DNA of 64,000 bases, from contig NZ_JH636435.1 in NCBI RefSeq assembly GCF_000255655.1, positions 2,760,043 to 2,824,042 of the forward strand, written 5' to 3'. Source of the DNA: Schlesneria paludicola DSM 18645 (lineage in GTDB: Bacteria > Planctomycetota > Planctomycetia > Planctomycetales > Planctomycetaceae). Each line of letters starts with the position of its first letter. Positions within the stretch are counted from its first letter, which is position 1. A model generated the notes under the pieces. It saw nothing but the letters and a program-made list of their open reading frames with translations, was not told where the DNA came from and did no database searches. The position numbers were made by a program, and so were the translations under genes. Positions 43,747 through 52,779 of this stretch are shown piece by piece.

Positions 43747-45900
43747 ATGTCCCCGCCAATCAACCATCGCTCACTCGCCATGCGTCGCGCCGCGGCATTC
43801 GTGCTGATCGTCCTGTTGAGTCTCGGACTGCCGCTAGCCGTCGTCGGCTGGTCAGTTTATTACGCGATGTCCGGAAAACCGCTCGGACACCCGACCGGGC
43901 GTGAGACCACCTACAATGGTCCATTACACCCGGGAGCATTCAACGATCACCAACTTTGGTTTACCGCGCGACGATACGTCAATCGGGCATACGCCGCGCC
44001 AGTCGCTGCGCAGATTCAGCAAATGGACATTCAGACGGGGGAAACCCGGAATGTGGGAACGGAGGCCACCAATCTGTATTACATCCCGTTACTTTTGAAT
44101 AAAGAACTCTATGCCTTTGGACAGGCGATCTTCCTCAAGGTCGACGGCGATTTTCGGAAGGTCGCCGATTTGCCAGAGCGACACACCAGTTTCTTTTCGA
44201 GCTTCTTTTCCTATGAAGGGCACCTGACCACGGTGATGGAAACGAAGCAGGGGCAGTTCCGACTGCAACACCTCATCGACGGCCAATGGGTTGAGGGCCC
44301 TACGATCCGGCTGCCCCCACGAGGAAGTCAATGGCGGGATGACCCGCAAACTGGCATCCAATTGAGACCGCCAAAGCGATCGCAGCAAACAGCCTCGTCC
44401 CGAAATCAGTATTGGCTGATTGCGATCGAATTCAGGGGACAAATCCATCTGTTTGTTCGCGAGCTTAACGGTCACTTTTCCGCCTACCGGCAAGGCTTTG
44501 ATTTTGTTGCTGACAAACACGATGTTGCATCCGCCTCATCACCAGAGAACCTCACCCCGACGCCCTCTGATCACAATGCGAATGGCTGGGAACCGATTCG
44601 TCCGATCAAAAATCTTGTGGATTCCGGCGACGACACCCCTCCGAACGGCTCCCCGCAGTACGATCCCAATTTTCTCCTTGGCCGAGACGACCAGATCTGG
44701 GCAGAAATGCGCTGTGATCACGACGGTCCCATCGTGATTTCCGATGTCGCGATGGGACGCATGGTACGGCGGAACCGATCCGGACATTGGATCGATCTCG
44801 AGGGTTTCAACGAGCCGAGTGAGGAAGCCTATTTCAGTCGCACGATCCTGGTCGATCAAGCAGACGGAGTTGCCTACCTTCTCGATCAGAATTTTCAGTG
44901 GAACAGCGCAGCACTTCACCGAATCGAGGGAAATGTGGTCGGCCCCCCACAGATCCTTTCACAAGGTGTCTTTGCGGCCTACCTCGCCCGATGGCGACAG
45001 ATCTTCGCCGGAGTCTGCTTCGCATGGCTGCTGCATCTCGGTCTGTTGGTCAGCGGCACCACTTGGTTACTTCGTGGTCGACAATCCGGTGATTACGCGT
45101 TCGGTCAGCAACAAGTGCAACTCGCTTCGCCCACGCGACGCGCTCTGGCAAAAGCGATCGACCTGCTACTGCTCGCGGGTTCGATCACTCTGCTCGCGAA
45201 ATTACAAATCACGCTCTTCAGGATTGAGCTGCCGCCGGTCAGCGAAGAGATCATTTCCAACCACCTGTTCGCTTACGAAAATGCCCTGTTTTGGGGAACG
45301 CGAAATGGGTGGCCTGAATTCCAACAACAATTCCAAAATGCCGTTCTGTCGTCGATCGAAGCAATCCACTCGTTCATAGTCCTTCGCCGAACCAGTTTGA
45401 CGACGGCCGCTCTCGAACTTCTCGTTCTGCTGGGGTTCATGGTGGTCATCGAAGGCCGTTTTGGCTTCACTCCCGGCAAGTGGCTGCTACGAATTCAGAC
45501 GCTCCGTTCAACATTACGGCCCTGCGCGTTCACCCACGCACTGCTGCGCACGGTGATCGACTGGTTCGACGCCCCTTTCTTGCTCACACCGATCCCAGCC
45601 CTACTCAGCATGACAATGTCCGCCAGCCGACAACGTCTGGGCGACCGGCTCGCCGATACGCTCGTCGTGAATGTCGATTCGAATCAATCGACGATGCCGG
45701 GCAGAGCAATTCCAGAACAGAATCTGTCCCCAGCCGCTCAACCAAGTGGCATCACGACTAACGAGAGATCGCATTTCACCGGTCGGTCGGCGAGTTCACC
45801 CGAATTCGATAACCCGCGTCTTTGGGTTCTTTCCCTTCAATGTCGCCTCCGTCGTCTGTCTGGTCGTAACCAAGACTCCAGATCACCACATCCCCGTTAA
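43747..45900 (+). CDS. Membrane protein with extracytoplasmic sensor-like domain and RDD domain (1)
   Basis: About 717 residues. One N-terminal helix (AAAFVLIVLLSLGLPLAVVG) is followed by about 370 residues of beta-rich extracytoplasmic sequence with repeated short strands (FRLQHLIDGQWVEGPTIRLP, QWNSAALHRIEGNVVGPPQI), suggestive of a propeller. Then a helix (GVCFAWLLHLGLLVSG) and an RDD domain: ASPTRRALAKAIDLLLLAGS, GFTPGKWLLRIQTL and SRQRLGDRLADTLVV. The layout and several motifs match the 641-residue protein at 47615. RDD proteins are membrane transport or antiporter-like proteins of mostly unknown function. The last about 40 residues overlap antisense to the convergent gene (45776-45900) and look non-native. 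The start is ATG 43747 or 43780. Confidence 0.82.
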   Translation: MSPPINHRSLAMRRAAAFVLIVLLSLGLPLAVVGWSVYYAMSGKPLGHPTGRETTYNGPLHPGAFNDHQLWFTARRYVNRAYAAPVAAQIQQMDIQTGETRNVGTEATNLYYIPLLLNKELYAFGQAIFLKVDGDFRKVADLPERHTSFFSSFFSYEGHLTTVMETKQGQFRLQHLIDGQWVEGPTIRLPPRGSQWRDDPQTGIQLRPPKRSQQTASSRNQYWLIAIEFRGQIHLFVRELNGHFSAYRQGFDFVADKHDVASASSPENLTPTPSDHNANGWEPIRPIKNLVDSGDDTPPNGSPQYDPNFLLGRDDQIWAEMRCDHDGPIVISDVAMGRMVRRNRSGHWIDLEGFNEPSEEAYFSRTILVDQADGVAYLLDQNFQWNSAALHRIEGNVVGPPQILSQGVFAAYLARWRQIFAGVCFAWLLHLGLLVSGTTWLLRGRQSGDYAFGQQQVQLASPTRRALAKAIDLLLLAGSITLLAKLQITLFRIELPPVSEEIISNHLFAYENALFWGTRNGWPEFQQQFQNAVLSSIEAIHSFIVLRRTSLTTAALELLVLLGFMVVIEGRFGFTPGKWLLRIQTLRSTLRPCAFTHALLRTVIDWFDAPFLLTPIPALLSMTMSASRQRLGDRLADTLVVNVDSNQSTMPGRAIPEQNLSPAAQPSGITTNERSHFTGRSASSPEFDNPRLWVLSLQCRLRRLSGRNQDSRSPHPR

Positions 45901-47329
45901 CCTCATGACGGTAGTTCATGGGTGCCCCGGAGGGACTCATCGGATCAAACGGCACGGCATCCAAAAATTCGGGAACCAACTGCTGCAGGCTGGCGGGAAA
46001 CTCGTGATGAACTCGTTGGAATTCCTGAGCCGCCAGCACCAGATCGATCATCGACACATGGGCCTCCCCAAATCGGTGGGCTCGATCCAGATCGGATGGG
46101 TGGGCCTTTTGTGGCCCGAGATCCGTAAACAGCTCAATCTCGATCAGGTGTTGACCCAATGGGCTCTGCAATGTTCCGACAAGTTGCTCGGCTTTCAATT
46201 GCCCCCAAACGTGACGCTGTTCGGGATCAAGCTCGAAGACCATCGGATACTCCGGACGCAATGCACTCCGACGACGATGCAGCGGCAGGTCGATCTGATC
46301 CAGATTGTTCACCATAAGCTGACGACAAAGCCGCATTGAAACGTCAGGCTGACCAATCGTCCACAAATAAAACCGTTTCCCAATCAACAAGGTTTGTTCG
46401 TGCAACGACGCGGTTTCCCACTGGGGATACAGAAGATTCGGAAAGTAGTCGCGTTCGGTCGTATTCTTGATCATGAAATAGTCCACCTTCATCACGTCGG
46501 ATGGCATCATTCGCGTGGATGCATCTTGGGCCAGTTCTACGCGAGCCGCTCGCAATCGTTCCGCGGTTAACGAAGGATGACCGGCCCATTCCGCGATCGC
46601 GAAGTAGGTCTGGGTCCGGATCGAGCGGCCACTCCCATTGGCAACCGTCACGCCGGGCTTCTGCGCATGCCCAGCACAACGCAGGGCCGTGCGATACCAT
46701 TTCCAAGCCTGCTCCAACTCGCCAGATCGCTGGCATCGCAGGGCCACCGCCACGGGAAGCCTGGCCAGCGTGCGCAGATTCTGGAGAGGCGCGATATGCA
46801 CGTTGAAATGGATGACTTTCGGCGAAATCCATTGCGCTCGTTCCATCTCACTGGCGCGTTCGAACTGCGCAAGAATGTTCTCATGAGACGCAAACCATTG
46901 ATCGAGACGTTCATCCCATTGAGGATCATACGCTCTGGTCGCTTGATCAACCGCACCTAACAACCAGGCGTTCGACTTGGTCCCCAGCGCCTGAAACACG
47001 ACGGCATACGCCGTAAACGCATCGTCATTTGTGGGCACTTCGACGCCAATCACGTCGTCCACCACAAACGGCAACGCCACGTCGGGTACCTGCCAAAGAC
47101 AGATCCAACGCACCACGAAGGGACACAACAGCATGGACACGACGATCGCGACCAACCACCTTCGCGTCGACCAATTCCACGGTTTCCACCATCCGCGGCG
47201 AACGGAATAGACCATCACAAGCACCACGAGAGAGACGTCTTGACTGAGACGTCGCTCAACATAGCGGTTCTTCAACAGCCATCGCAATTGATCGTCCGGT
47301 GTTCGCGCAGAGGGACTGATGGCCGACAT
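45776..47329 (-). CDS. Membrane-anchored protein, unknown function
   Basis: A 517-residue protein. One hydrophobic helix lies at about 58-80 (WLVAIVVSMLLCPFVVRWIC); the rest is a large, helix-rich soluble domain. It contains LPVAVALRCQRSGELEQAWK followed by WYRTALRCAGHA, a TPR-like stretch. The C-terminus (FPASLQQLVPEFLDAVPFDP, then WSLGYDQTDDGGDIEG) matches the pattern seen at the end of planctomycete pseudopilin-like and ABC-permease-associated proteins, including the 936-residue permease here. Its end overlaps the RDD gene end by 125 bp on the opposite strand; this reading is favoured as the conserved one. The ATG at 47329 lies back-to-back with the second RDD gene. No enzyme motif found. 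Confidence 0.75.
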   Translation of the reverse strand: MSAISPSARTPDDQLRWLLKNRYVERRLSQDVSLVVLVMVYSVRRGWWKPWNWSTRRWLVAIVVSMLLCPFVVRWICLWQVPDVALPFVVDDVIGVEVPTNDDAFTAYAVVFQALGTKSNAWLLGAVDQATRAYDPQWDERLDQWFASHENILAQFERASEMERAQWISPKVIHFNVHIAPLQNLRTLARLPVAVALRCQRSGELEQAWKWYRTALRCAGHAQKPGVTVANGSGRSIRTQTYFAIAEWAGHPSLTAERLRAARVELAQDASTRMMPSDVMKVDYFMIKNTTERDYFPNLLYPQWETASLHEQTLLIGKRFYLWTIGQPDVSMRLCRQLMVNNLDQIDLPLHRRRSALRPEYPMVFELDPEQRHVWGQLKAEQLVGTLQSPLGQHLIEIELFTDLGPQKAHPSDLDRAHRFGEAHVSMIDLVLAAQEFQRVHHEFPASLQQLVPEFLDAVPFDPMSPSGAPMNYRHEVNGDVVIWSLGYDQTDDGGDIEGKEPKDAGYRIRVNSPTDR

Positions 47330-47346
47330 TCACAATCCGAAGGGAG

Positions 47347-47439
47347 GGGGACAGGCACAATTTCCCGATTGATTGGAATTCACCGTCCATCGCGCCCGAG
47401 TCATTCTTCCCATTGCCGCGGGAAAATGAGTCAGTCCCC
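47347..47439 (-). repeat. REPIN-like element, complete, reverse orientation
   Basis: Ends GGGGACAGGCACAATTTCCC(G) (47347-47367) and CGGGAAAATGAGTCAGTCCC(C) (47419-47439) are inverted repeats (17 of 21 match). The 51-bp centre matches the reverse complement of the copy at 50274, including GGAATTCACCGTCCATCG. It lies in the gap between the divergent 517-residue protein and second RDD gene. Confidence 0.8.
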
Positions 47440-47614
47440 AGCCTGTGAGCGACATTGAGGAATTGAAACGGGTCCGCACCAAGAAGACGCCACGTCTTGA
47501 ATCGCCCCCGCGCGATCGTTAACCTCAACCTGCGAGCGTTCACGTCTCGTCTCGGGTTGTCCACCCATCGATATTCAACAATGACGGTCACTCCGTTTCC
47601 ACAGAAAAGGTTTC

Positions 47615-49540
47615 ATGTCGTCATCAACGAACCAGACGAGACCCTGGTCGGCTCGCAAGATTGCGTTCGCGGCAATCGCTGGCCTGAGCCTCTATCTGCC
47701 CAGCCTTGTCGCATCGTGGTCGTTCACAAACGCGTTTGCAGGACTTCGCGCAGAGGCACGTCTGACCGAACGCAAGATCTTCGGCATGAACTGCATCAAA
47801 GAGGGACAAGCCTGGTTCATTTCCTCCCAGCGAAAAGAACATGCGTCGAGCTTTGAGTATTCAATCAAGCGAATCGATCTCAAAACCGGCGTCATCCACG
47901 AGACGGGTTTTCCAAAGTCCGACCAAAGCCGGGGCGTGCTTGTCATCGGAAATGAACTCTACATCATTAACTCCCGTGACATCTTTAAAGTCGTCGATGA
48001 TCAGCTCACCTTAATCCCGATCGGCAGCTTTCCACCGCCGTCCACAAAGTCCTGCTCCAATCTGTTTCGATTCGATGACAAACTGACACTCATCTCGCGG
48101 CAGGACCAAGCACGGTTTCGATTGATTCATCTCGTCGACGGCGACTGGATCGAGGGCCCAGAGATACTGATGCCAACTGAAAGTCAAATTTGGAGCGACG
48201 AGCCAGAGTTTGTCCAATCAGTGCAGGACGCCGATCCGAAAGTCGAAAACGATCAGTCCCTCTTTCTCAATGTCGTTCAAGACAAGCAAGGCGTGATTCT
48301 GTTCTTAACGTCCAATTGGAGAGCGCATCCCACCTTTGGAGCCTTCAAAACCCGCCATCTCGTTCGTCGCGGCTTCCCGTTGGTCGAAAATCAGGACAAT
48401 GCGCCGCCGGCGCGACACTCTGATCAACCGACACCTGACGCCACAGACTGGGAACTCACCACCACGATGATGCCAAATGGCAAATCCGCCAGACTCAACG
48501 TCTCGATTCAGTCCATTGAATCCGATGCGAATGGACCGTTACTGAGCTTTTCAGGACTGAACTCCCAAAGGATGTTTGCGACCACCCGAATTTGTCGCCG
48601 CGGCGCGGATGGGCAACTTCGGGATCTGGACGGCCTGAACCCCGACACCAACTGCCTGACCGTTGTTGATCCGTCCGATGGCACGGCATACCTCATCGAA
48701 GAATTGGCGGACCACTGGAATTCGGTGGCGTTTCGCCGAATCGTCGGTGATACGATCCAGCCGGCGTTCTTGTCCTTCGGCGGTGGGGCAGGGGCCTACA
48801 TCGTGCGATGGCAATACCTGCTCGCGGGGCTGCTTGTCGCCTGGATGCTGCACTATCTGATCATGCTTGTCGCGTCGGCATGCCTCGCGATTGACGTACC
48901 ACGCTCCCGTTATGAATGTGACATGCATACGGCCACGATTGCCCCCATCTGGAGACGCGTCGGCGGAGCGACAATCGATCTGCTGGTTTTCGTCGTCACG
49001 CTGATTGCCGTGTGGTACGGGCTGACCGCCGTCTCGGGAGTTCCCTGGACGGATGCCGACGACGTACGTACTGCGGATCAACTGAATGAAATTCACTATT
49101 TCACAGAAGCGTGCCTGGGGATGGTGAATCGAATGGAACTGGTCTCTGATCGTTACCTCGAACAGATGCTCACCACGATGACTCGATCCCTCTCAGACGG
49201 AGCCGGATTTTACGCCAGGTGGATCGGTTTGGCACTGGTCGTCTGCGGGTTCAAATGGATCGTTGAGGCCTACCGCGGGATCACTTTGGGGAAGTGGCTT
49301 TTCGGGACGCGAACGGCAAGCTCCACATTGACTCACCCTGGATTACTCGGAGTGAGCCTCCGCACCGCCCTGTGCCCGTTCGACTTCTTCTTCCTCCTGA
49401 CGCCCATTCCGGCAATCGCCTTCATGTGGCTCTCAAGCCAACATCGCCGCCTGGGAGACCATTGCGCCGACACCATCGTGATTCGCGCCGGCTCGATTCG
49501 CACTGCAGACTGGTATCGTGAATCCCTCGAGACACAATGA
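47615..49540 (+). CDS. Membrane protein with extracytoplasmic sensor-like domain and RDD domain (2)
   Basis: A 641-residue paralogue of the protein at 43747. The N-terminal helix IAFAAIAGLSLYLPSLVASW is followed by about 330 residues of repeated beta-strand pattern (FRLIHLVDGDWIEGPEILMP; DHWNSVAFRRIVGDTIQPAF), a helix (YLLAGLLVAWMLHYLIMLVA), and an RDD domain (IAPIWRRVGGATIDLLVFVV, ITLGKWLFGTRTAS, SQHRRLGDHCADTIVI). The shared phrases are FRLxHL(I/V)DGxW(I/V)EGP and WNSxAxxRIxGxxxxP. AAAAGG lies close before the ATG at 47615. Function unknown; the outer domain may bind a ligand or cell-wall component, which is inference. A small membrane protein gene follows 62 bp later. Confidence 0.83.
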   Translation: MSSSTNQTRPWSARKIAFAAIAGLSLYLPSLVASWSFTNAFAGLRAEARLTERKIFGMNCIKEGQAWFISSQRKEHASSFEYSIKRIDLKTGVIHETGFPKSDQSRGVLVIGNELYIINSRDIFKVVDDQLTLIPIGSFPPPSTKSCSNLFRFDDKLTLISRQDQARFRLIHLVDGDWIEGPEILMPTESQIWSDEPEFVQSVQDADPKVENDQSLFLNVVQDKQGVILFLTSNWRAHPTFGAFKTRHLVRRGFPLVENQDNAPPARHSDQPTPDATDWELTTTMMPNGKSARLNVSIQSIESDANGPLLSFSGLNSQRMFATTRICRRGADGQLRDLDGLNPDTNCLTVVDPSDGTAYLIEELADHWNSVAFRRIVGDTIQPAFLSFGGGAGAYIVRWQYLLAGLLVAWMLHYLIMLVASACLAIDVPRSRYECDMHTATIAPIWRRVGGATIDLLVFVVTLIAVWYGLTAVSGVPWTDADDVRTADQLNEIHYFTEACLGMVNRMELVSDRYLEQMLTTMTRSLSDGAGFYARWIGLALVVCGFKWIVEAYRGITLGKWLFGTRTASSTLTHPGLLGVSLRTALCPFDFFFLLTPIPAIAFMWLSSQHRRLGDHCADTIVIRAGSIRTADWYRESLETQ

Positions 49541-49602
49541 CATGTCCGTAACGCTGCAAGAGATTGCAGACCTCACATCCTCGTTTGTTGGAGTTACTCA
49601 CA

Positions 49603-50082
49603 ATGATCGCTCCTGACAAGCCAATGGTATCGATCACGACCGAACCTCTTATCATTGAGAAACAATCCGAATTGTTGAACTGGGTGCGACGGCTCCAGGT
49701 GATCGCAGGCTATTTGATCATCAGTAGCGTGACGATTCCGTTTGCGGGCCGCTACTGGTATGGCGAATTACCCATTCTCGCCCTGATTCAACTCCCCAAA
49801 CTCTTGCCCGCAGAGTGGCTGCGAACGCATGTTGTGATGCCACTCATCCGCGCGCTCGGGATGTCTGCAGGTTCATTTTCGCCAGACTACCTCATGGCCA
49901 GGCCGTACGCATTACTGCTGTCCTACTTGATTCCCGCCGTCATCCTCGCGGGATTACTGGCCACCAGCCACCCACCCGGCAGGACCATCTGGCGATGGTA
50001 TTTCATCGTGGTTGTCCTGATGACGATTGACGGTATGGTCATGCTCGCTTTCGGCAACACTCGGACTTTTACGATGTATTAA
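49603..50082 (+). CDS. Small integral membrane protein
   Basis: A 159-residue protein with four hydrophobic segments: LQVIAGYLIISSVTIPFAGR, LPILALIQLPKLLP, YALLLSYLIPAVILAGLLAT and WYFIVVVLMTIDGMVMLAFG. The N-terminus is polar. GGAG lies 10 nt before ATG 49603; the frame is open from 49564 but with no features. It follows the second RDD gene by 62 bp on the same strand and may be co-transcribed, suggesting a membrane partner. No family recognised. Confidence 0.62.
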   Translation: MIAPDKPMVSITTEPLIIEKQSELLNWVRRLQVIAGYLIISSVTIPFAGRYWYGELPILALIQLPKLLPAEWLRTHVVMPLIRALGMSAGSFSPDYLMARPYALLLSYLIPAVILAGLLATSHPPGRTIWRWYFIVVVLMTIDGMVMLAFGNTRTFTMY

Positions 50083-50273
50083 CCTCGTGTTGAAGCAACG
50101 AAGTACAGACTGGGCGGGGCGGGGCTAGTGAAATAGGGGCGTCTTCGGTCACGAGTCTTCCAATCCTTTGGAAGATTGGTTCGAGTTGGTCCTGACACAA
50201 TACGCAAAGATCGTATGATTCGAGATGGTGTCAGCAGGCGGCCGATCATGAATCGCGTCACCCGACACAGACC

Positions 50274-50366
50274 GGGGACTGGCTCATTTTCCCGCAGTAA
50301 AGGGAAAGATGACCCTCGTCGATGCACTGTGAATTCCAATAGAACCGGGAAAGTGTGACTGTCCCT
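50274..50366 (+). repeat. REPIN-like element, reference copy
   Basis: 93 bp. Left end GGGGACTGGCTCATTTTCCC(G) (50274-50294), right end CGGGAAAGTGTGACTGTCCC(T) (50346-50366), imperfect inverted repeats of one another. The centre includes GATGCACTGTGAATTCCAAT. The flank CTCTCTTCGG recurs after other copies. Confidence 0.82.
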
Positions 50367-50406
50367 CTCTCTTCGGACAGTATTCGGTTACGGCGATTGA
50401 AATGAC

Positions 50407-50485
50407 GGGAACTGGCTCCAGTCCGATTCAAAAACACCATGACATCAACACCATGACATCGTGAATTCCAAGGTGCCTGTCTCCC
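50407..50485 (+). repeat. Related repeat element, second subtype
   Basis: About 79 bp between GGGAACTGGCTCC (50407-50419) and GGTGCCTGTCTCCC (50472-50485), again inverted ends. The interior holds ATTCAAAAACACCATG (shared with 7844-7859) and two ACACCATGACATC copies. Its right end GACATCGTGAATTCCAAGGT matches 13327 onward. Confidence 0.65.
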
Positions 50486-50757
50486 TTACTTCAACAGGCT
50501 GCGAAGGGAACATCTCGCTCAAGAGGCTCAAATGAGCATCAATCCGAAAACAACACAAGTACTGAAACAACAATCACATACACAACAAGACGATCAACGC
50601 GTTGAAGATGATCAAATTCTGAGTCGACAACCACAACACATTGTGACTTTGAGAAAAAAAACACTTTGTGTCGCCTCGAACGAGGCGCCAGTGCAAGAAC
50701 TCGCCGACGTCTCCGTCTGTAGCACAGACTTGGCGAATTCTTAACCGTTCACAGGCC

Positions 50758-50852
50758 CGAGACTGGCTCATCTTCTCGCAGAAGAAGGGAAGGGGCCCTC
50801 TGGTCGATGTCCGACGGATTCCAAAAGGAACCGGGAAAATGTAATCGTCCCC
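50758..50852 (+). repeat. REPIN-like element, diverged copy
   Basis: 95 bp, same orientation as 50274. Ends CGAGACTGGCTCATCTTCTC(G) (50758-50778) and CGGGAAAATGTAATCGTCCC(C) (50832-50852). Interior and the flanking CTCTCTTCGG agree with the reference copy. Confidence 0.75.
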
Positions 50853-50992
50853 CTCTCTTCGGGCGGTGGACGGTTGCGGCGAACACCAAGTGAATTTCAC
50901 GCAGTCAGCCGAAAACCGTACCTGCGGCCAAGATTTCGCAGGTGAATGAAATCATCATCCTGGCCTTGCTCAAGAACGAGTCATTCGTCGTG

Positions 50993-52411
50993 TCATTTTA
51001 GAATTTGTGTATCGGGCAGAAGCTCCTTTAGTTTATTGACTCCCGAAACGGTGACTTGCGTCGCGCCGACATTCAGAATCGTCAATTGCTTGTGTTCTTT
51101 GAGCTCATCAATTCCAGCATCGGTCACGTTTCGACAACCATAGAGTTCGAACATCGAGAGTTTTTTCAGGTCCCGAAGTTCTTTCAATCCCGCGTCCGTG
51201 ATGCCGTCGCATTGAATGAGATGGAGCATGTTCATGTTGTGAAATTTTCCAAGCTCCTTCATTCCGGCGTCGGTGATGAAAGCCGACTTCAGATAGAGTT
51301 CCTTCAGATTTTCGAGACCGTTGATCTCTCTCAATCCAAGATCTGTGATGTTCGATCCGAGAAGCCAAAGCGTCGATAAGTTCGTCAGCCCGCCGATTTC
51401 TTGAATGCCATGATCAGTGATTGGCGTGCGCGAGAGATCAAGTAACTCCAGACTCTTGAGCTGGCCAAGCCCTTTCATGCCGAGATCCGTGATCCCACAG
51501 CGTGCGAGTGCGAGCCTCTTGAGATTCTTGATGTTTCGGAGTTCCCGAAATCCGACATCCGTAATTCCGCCGCAACCCTCAAGATAGAGACTGGTCAAGT
51601 TCTCGAGTTGTCCGATCTCCTTGAGTCCGGCATCCGTGATTTGTGTACTAGAGAGATCAAGGTCCGTCAGGTTTTTGAGGTCCAGAAGTGGCTTAAGCCC
51701 CGCATCCGTGATCTTCGAATTGATCAGAAAAAGCTTCGTCAGGTTCTTGACGGTCCTCAATTGTTTGAGTTCAGAGTCGGTAATCGAAGGAACGTGAAGA
51801 CTCAGCGTCTTTAGATTTTCGAGCTTACTGATTTCATCCAACTGCACGTCATCAATGTTCTCAAGCCGCAGTGACAGCGACGAGAGATGTTTCAGTTCGC
51901 CAAGTTCCTTGAATCCATCGTCACTGATCGAGTTCCCGCTCAGCGACAATGTGGTCAGCTTCGAGACCTCGCGAAGGTTACGTAATCCGGCGTCGGTAAC
52001 ATGGGTCGTATGAAGAGATAACGTCGTCAGATTTTTTAATTCCTGCAGTTCGTGGATCCCTTCGTTCGAGATCTCGGTGTTTTCGAAGTGAAGGGATGTC
52101 AGATTCTTGAGTCCGCTGAGATCACTCAACCTGGCGCTGGTGATTTGAGAGCTCTTGAAATTGCTAAAGACCAGAGTCGTCAGATGCGAGAATGGCATCA
52201 GAAGATTCAGATGCTTTTCGTTGAATTTCCCGTGTCCGTCAAAATAAATGGTCGTCACGGGTCGCCCCGGCAATGCTTCATCTCGCCTGATGTGGCCGCC
52301 CAGAAGCAGGATTTTTGCAAATGCCTTGGATTCGTCGTTGTTTGTCTCGGCGATGGCGACGGAGGAGAAAAGCAATGCCGCCATCAGAATCGATCGAACG
52401 TGAGCGAGCAT
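50993..52411 (-). CDS. Secreted leucine-rich-repeat protein
   Basis: A 472-residue protein. Signal peptide MLAHVRSILMAALLFSSVAI is followed by 16 tandem leucine-rich repeats of 24-27 residues with consensus NLTxLxLxxTxITDAGLKEL, the GALA/ribonuclease-inhibitor-like bacterial type. Some repeats carry an extra Cys-Gly (YLEGCGGITD, LYGCRNVTD). It should form a solenoid for binding protein or glycan outside the cytoplasm. No catalytic domain or anchor is seen, so it may be periplasmic or secreted. The start is ATG 52411; the 25 upstream open codons lack a signal. It is transcribed away from the rimO region. The ligand is unknown. Confidence 0.9.
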   Translation of the reverse strand: MLAHVRSILMAALLFSSVAIAETNNDESKAFAKILLLGGHIRRDEALPGRPVTTIYFDGHGKFNEKHLNLLMPFSHLTTLVFSNFKSSQITSARLSDLSGLKNLTSLHFENTEISNEGIHELQELKNLTTLSLHTTHVTDAGLRNLREVSKLTTLSLSGNSISDDGFKELGELKHLSSLSLRLENIDDVQLDEISKLENLKTLSLHVPSITDSELKQLRTVKNLTKLFLINSKITDAGLKPLLDLKNLTDLDLSSTQITDAGLKEIGQLENLTSLYLEGCGGITDVGFRELRNIKNLKRLALARCGITDLGMKGLGQLKSLELLDLSRTPITDHGIQEIGGLTNLSTLWLLGSNITDLGLREINGLENLKELYLKSAFITDAGMKELGKFHNMNMLHLIQCDGITDAGLKELRDLKKLSMFELYGCRNVTDAGIDELKEHKQLTILNVGATQVTVSGVNKLKELLPDTQILK

Positions 52412-52657
52412 CGTTGAATCCCGGAAACGAAACAGCCTGTCTGGAAAACCGTCCAGATTGTCGTGAACTCGTGACGGAAACAGCATACAGCGACCAAAGT
52501 CAGCTTGTCAGACCGTTTTTACGAGCGGCCAGACAGGGTTCCCATCAGAGAATCATTCGGCGGAACACTGTGCAACGGCGTATGGGACTGTCCTCGGCCC
52601 GGTCCGTCCGGTAGAATCTCGGGCGAATCCCTGAACTTTTGGAACTGAACCTTGACC

Positions 52658-52759
52658 ATGCAATTGCCGATTATCTCGTCCGAAGAACCGACGATTTCGC
52701 TGACGCCCACCGGGTCGTCGTCCATGACGAAGGGCACTTACGCCTTCGTGATGGTGTAG
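52658..52759 (+). pseudogene. Relic of a duplicated rimO 5' end
   Basis: A 33-codon frame beginning MQLPIISSEE and ending KGTYAFVMV then stop. The real RimO (53121) begins MTQLPIIG and has KGTYAFVSLGCP at the same distance. The DNA around KGTYAFV is identical over 21 bp at 52730-52750 and 53193-53213. The upstream 30 nt also look related (GAACTGAACC / GAAACGAACC). The frame breaks right after the shared block, and a small unrelated gene starts 20 bp later. I read it as the former rimO start, or a partial duplicate, now cut off. Confidence 0.7.
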
Positions 52760-52779
52760 GCGATTGCAGCCAAAAAATC

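Larger units (their letters stand above)
50083..50992. other. Long intergenic region with three repeat elements
   Basis: About 910 bp. A hairpin TCTTCCAA/TTGGAAGA (50156-50175) may end the RDD-membrane-protein transcript. Three REPIN-like elements follow (50274-50366, 50407-50485, 50758-50852). The span 50520-50745 has open frames (for instance 50532-50744 on the plus strand) rich in Gln/Asp/His, without signals or domains; not called. No RNA gene was recognised. Confidence 0.55.

Noticed and set aside
50532..50900. Short frames in the gap (50532-50744 plus, 50574-50900 minus)
   Set aside because: No signal, domain or start site; the minus frame reads partly through a repeat element.
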